The translations under genes and the position numbers were made by a program. Of a stretch of DNA of 64,000 bases, positions 61,349-64,000 are shown piece after piece. Position 1 is the stretch's first letter, and the number at the start of each line of letters is the position of its first letter. The DNA lies in assembly GCA_016285075.1 (NCBI GenBank), contig JAEEQB010000009.1, positions 1 to 64,000 of the forward strand, in the 5' to 3' direction. This stretch comes from Prevotella sp. GTDB lineage: Bacteria > Bacteroidota > Bacteroidia > Bacteroidales > Bacteroidaceae. The notes below the pieces were generated by a model that ran no database searches, was not told the DNA's origin, and worked only from the letters and a program-made list of their open reading frames with translations.

Positions 61349-62501
61349 TTTCGTAGACTACGTCAAGATTCTGTGCCGGAGCGGCAAGGGCGGAAAAGGG
61401 TCTATGCACTTGAAGCATGTGAAGTACAACCCTAACGGAGGTCCTGATGGTGGCGACGGCGGCAAGGGCGGCAGCATCATCCTGCGTGGCAACCACAACT
61501 ACTGGACACTGTTACACTTGAAATACGAACGTCACATCTTTGCCGAACACGGTGGCAACGGCGGGCGTGACAAGTGTCATGGTACCAACGGCAAGGATGT
61601 CTATATAGACGTCCCATGTGGTACCGTAGTCTACAATGCCGAAACCGGTAAGTATGTATGTGATGTTACATACGACGGCCAGGAGGTTGTATTGCTGAAG
61701 GGAGGACGTGGTGGACTGGGCAACTACCAATTCCGATCGGCTACAAATCAAGCACCACGATACGCACAACCCGGCGAGCCGATGCAGGAGATGACCATTA
61801 TTCTAGAACTGAAGCTGTTGGCCGATGTTGGGCTTGTGGGGTTCCCCAACGCAGGCAAGTCCACCTTGGTATCGGCATTAAGCAATGCCCGTCCAAAGAT
61901 TGCCAACTACCCTTTCACCACGATGGAGCCTTCTTTAGGTATTGTAGGATACCGGGACGGGAAGTCGTTTGTCATGGCAGACATTCCTGGCATTATAGAA
62001 GGTGCAGCCGAGGGACGTGGACTGGGGTTGCGTTTCCTTCGCCACATAGAACGTAACTCATTGTTGCTCTTCATGGTACCTGGCGATACAGACGACATCC
62101 GCCATGAATACGAGATTCTATTAGACGAATTACGCCGTTTCAACCCCGAACTGCTAACAAAGCATCGCGTATTAGCCATTACGAAGTGCGATCTCCTAGA
62201 TGAAGAGCTGATGGAGATGCTCCATGAGGGGTTACCTGAAGACTTGCCCATCGTCTTCATCTCTGCCGTTACAGGTTTCCACTTAGACGAATTAAAGGAT
62301 GTGCTTTGGACGGAACTGAACGCTGAGAGCAATAAGTTGGCAGTGGCCACAACCGAGGAAACCCTCGTCCACCGCGACAAGGATTTAAGTCGTTTTGCTG
62401 CCGAGATGGCAGATGAGGGCGAGGACGAAGAAATTGAATTCATTGACGAAGACGAGATAGAAGATTTAGAAGACCTCGAGGACTTTGAATATGAGGAATA
62501 A
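61338..62501 (+). CDS. obg: GTPase Obg
   Basis: The protein has 387 residues from the ATG at 61338 ([10 protein letters not shown]), overlapping adk. The Gly-rich Obg domain (1-160: [20 protein letters not shown]) precedes the G domain: G1 [10 protein letters not shown], switch region [14 protein letters not shown]3 [18 protein letters not shown]4 TKCD, G5 SAV. The last about 35 residues are extremely acidic. It is an essential GTPase in ribosome assembly and stress signalling. Terminator at 62554. Confidence 0.96.
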   Translation: MESNFVDYVKILCRSGKGGKGSMHLKHVKYNPNGGPDGGDGGKGGSIILRGNHNYWTLLHLKYERHIFAEHGGNGGRDKCHGTNGKDVYIDVPCGTVVYNAETGKYVCDVTYDGQEVVLLKGGRGGLGNYQFRSATNQAPRYAQPGEPMQEMTIILELKLLADVGLVGFPNAGKSTLVSALSNARPKIANYPFTTMEPSLGIVGYRDGKSFVMADIPGIIEGAAEGRGLGLRFLRHIERNSLLLFMVPGDTDDIRHEYEILLDELRRFNPELLTKHRVLAITKCDLLDEELMEMLHEGLPEDLPIVFISAVTGFHLDELKDVLWTELNAESNKLAVATTEETLVHRDKDLSRFAAEMADEGEDEEIEFIDEDEIEDLEDLEDFEYEE

Positions 62502-62553
62502 GAGATGGGCAAAAGAGAGGTTAAATAAGAAAAAAAGAATAAAAGAGAAAAAA

Positions 62554-62585
62554 ACGATGTTTCTTTGTGAAATATCGTTTTTTTT
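62554..62585 (+). terminator. Terminator of adk-obg, overlapping the next promoter
   Basis: ACGATGTTTC (62554-62563) pairs with GAAATATCGT (62569-62578; one G-T pair), with a 5-base loop and a long T-run. A textbook terminator. Confidence 0.85.
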
Positions 62586-62596
62586 AATTAAATTTG
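62565..62596 (+). promoter_or_regulatory. Promoter of the TonB receptor gene
   Basis: TTG at 62565-62567 (within the terminator loop) and TAAATTTG at 62589-62596 followed by CAGC, 21-base spacing. The -33 element is therefore inside the upstream terminator hairpin. Confidence 0.55.
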
Positions 62597-62667
62597 CAGC
62601 CGAAATCATAACTGTCGGCATGACTGACGTGTCTTGCCCATACATTAATTAATTAAAAATAACACTT

Positions 62668-64000
62668 ATGCAGAAAAGACTATTTTTTCTGGTTGCCATG
62701 CTGCTAACGCTTTCACTAACGGCAATGGCTCAAATCACTACGTCAAGTATGGCTGGTAAAGTGACCATCGAAGGCACTGGCGAAGAGGTCATCGGCGCTA
62801 CCGTGCAGGCTGTCCATGAGCCATCTGGCACGCGCTACAACGCTGTGACCAATGCCTCAGGACGTTTCGCCATTCAAGGTATGCGAACGGGCGGCCCATA
62901 CGCCGTAACCGTCAGCTACATTGGTTTCCAGCCAAAGACACTGAAGGGCATTGTGCTCCAGCTGGGTGAAACCTACAATCTGCAAGTTTGGCTGGCTGAA
63001 GATGCCACCGAGCTGGCAGAAGTTGTCATCAGCGGTAAAGCATCAAAATTCACGGCTGAGAAGACTGGTGCTTCTACGAACATCAACAGCCAGCAGATTC
63101 TGAATCTGCCTACCGTGAATCGCTCGATTACTGACGTGACTCGTCTGTCACCGTATGGTGGTAATGGCATGAGTTTTGCTGGTGCCGACGGTCGTACCGC
63201 CAACTTCACTGTGGACGGTGCAAATTTTAACAACAACTTTGGTCTCTCCGACAAGCTGCCAGGTGGTGGTAACCCCATCTCTATTGACGCTATTGAGGAG
63301 CTGCAGGTGGTAATCTCCCCCTACGATGTCCGTCAGACGAACTTCATCGGCGGTGGTGTGAATGCCATCACAAAGTCGGGTACAAACACTTTCCGTGGAA
63401 CTGCCTACATCTATCACCGCAATGAGAATCTGCGTGGTGACGTGGTGAACAAGGTGACACTGCCTACGGCTCGTGAGAAAGACCGCCAGACCACTTATGG
63501 TCTGACTCTCGGAGGCCCGATTATCAAGAACAAGTTGTTCTTCTTCGTCAATGGAGAAATGATTAAGACTCCTACTATCCCCACATCCTGGCGTGGATCT
63601 GAGAATGGCGTTGCCGATGCAACGAAATCGCTTTCCCGCACCAAGCTTTCCGATCTGGAGGCTGTATCTAACTACATGAAGAGCAAATATGGTTATGACA
63701 CTGGCTCATGGACCAGTTTCCCTGCCGATGAGAGCAACTACAAAGTGTTGGCCCGTTTGGACTGGAACATCACCGACAAACACCATCTGGCACTGCGCTA
63801 TAACTACACGAAGAACACCATCTGGAATGCCCCCAACGCCACATCCATGGATGGTGGTACACGAATGAGCGGTGCCCGTATGTCACAGTATTCCATGTCG
63901 TTTGCCAACTCCATGTACTCAATGGACAACCTCGTACACTCTTTTTCATTTGACTTAAACAGCCGTCTCAACGAGAAGCTTTCGAACCAGTTCCTCGCCA
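62668..64000 (+). CDS. TonB-dependent receptor, N-terminal part (truncated by window)
   Basis: About 444 residues are visible from the ATG at 62668 (MQKRLFFLVAML); the frame runs off the window. Signal peptide about 1-22, then a carboxypeptidase-regulatory-like domain (AGKVTIEGTGEEVIGATVQAV, SGRFAIQGM, VSYIGFQPKTL), a plug domain (NLPTVNRSITDVTRLSPYGG, AIEELQVVISPYDVRQ, GGGVNAITKSGTN), then the start of the barrel (RQTTYGLTLGGPIIKNKLFFF). This resembles the large OmpA-like/Oar group of TonB receptors rather than SusC. Substrate unknown. Confidence 0.88.
   Translation, partial: MQKRLFFLVAMLLTLSLTAMAQITTSSMAGKVTIEGTGEEVIGATVQAVHEPSGTRYNAVTNASGRFAIQGMRTGGPYAVTVSYIGFQPKTLKGIVLQLGETYNLQVWLAEDATELAEVVISGKASKFTAEKTGASTNINSQQILNLPTVNRSITDVTRLSPYGGNGMSFAGADGRTANFTVDGANFNNNFGLSDKLPGGGNPISIDAIEELQVVISPYDVRQTNFIGGGVNAITKSGTNTFRGTAYIYHRNENLRGDVVNKVTLPTAREKDRQTTYGLTLGGPIIKNKLFFFVNGEMIKTPTIPTSWRGSENGVADATKSLSRTKLSDLEAVSNYMKSKYGYDTGSWTSFPADESNYKVLARLDWNITDKHHLALRYNYTKNTIWNAPNATSMDGGTRMSGARMSQYSMSFANSMYSMDNLVHSFSFDLNSRLNEKLSNQFLA

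Overview
The window looks like chromosomal DNA of a Bacteroidales bacterium, most likely a Prevotella-type species. The evidence is the TAnnTTTG promoter box (usually followed by GC) in front of many genes, the absence of clear Shine-Dalgarno sites, an ECF sigma/anti-sigma/TonB-receptor cassette, lipoproteins with an Asp-rich surface-export signal after the lipid Cys, C-terminal tails resembling type IX secretion signals, and several plant-polysaccharide enzymes. No species can be named from the sequence alone.

Region 1 (1-12.3 kb) is the right-hand part of an integrative element whose left end lies outside the window. Three small genes read leftward at its edge. A tight eight-gene rightward operon (1245-10886) follows: XRE-type regulator, m5C methyltransferase 1, GHKL/MORC-like ATPase, HNH nuclease, m5C methyltransferase 2, McrB-like NTPase, McrC/LlaJI-like nuclease and a Vsr-like endonuclease. 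A perfect palindrome sits between the -33 and -7 boxes of its promoter. The element's tyrosine recombinase (11035-12264, minus) is broken by two in-frame stop codons and lies beside the 3' end of a tRNA-Arg(CCG), the likely insertion target. This defence operon joins two restriction-modification architectures, a MORC/HNH type and a LlaJI/BsuMI type, into one transcription unit, and it is my main candidate for an undescribed system.

Region 2 (12.5-22.2 kb) is core metabolism: asnA, a secreted GH31 glycosidase with a PA14 insert, a glycine-rich lipoprotein, an RlpA-like protein, and the divergent gdhA/glnA pair for ammonia assimilation.

Region 3 (22.2-35.2 kb) holds three tandem paralogous surface lipoproteins with a conserved N-terminal half and variable C-terminal half, plus a remnant of a fourth signal peptide, an HU-like protein, and an ECF sigma / short anti-sigma / outer-membrane receptor operon. 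Four copies of a dispersed intergenic module (terminator hairpin, conserved GTCGC-containing arm, usually a promoter) mark gene borders here. The last copy sits between two near-identical 39-bp copies of the start of the next gene.

Region 4 (35.2-46.3 kb) has a receiver-domain/PPDK-type ATP-grasp fusion protein, a GH53 galactanase fused to a carboxylesterase, rsmI, a coiled-coil lipoprotein, and a two-gene operon with a PL4 rhamnogalacturonan lyase. GH31, GH53 and PL4 together point to use of pectin and hemicellulose side chains.

Region 5 (46.7-54.7 kb) is a MacAB-TolC-type export operon next to an ABC/GntR operon. Region 6 (55-64 kb) is housekeeping: nadK, class II fructose-bisphosphate aldolase, nnr with a DUF4831 gene, hpt, adk and obg, ending in the start of a TonB-dependent receptor cut by the window edge.
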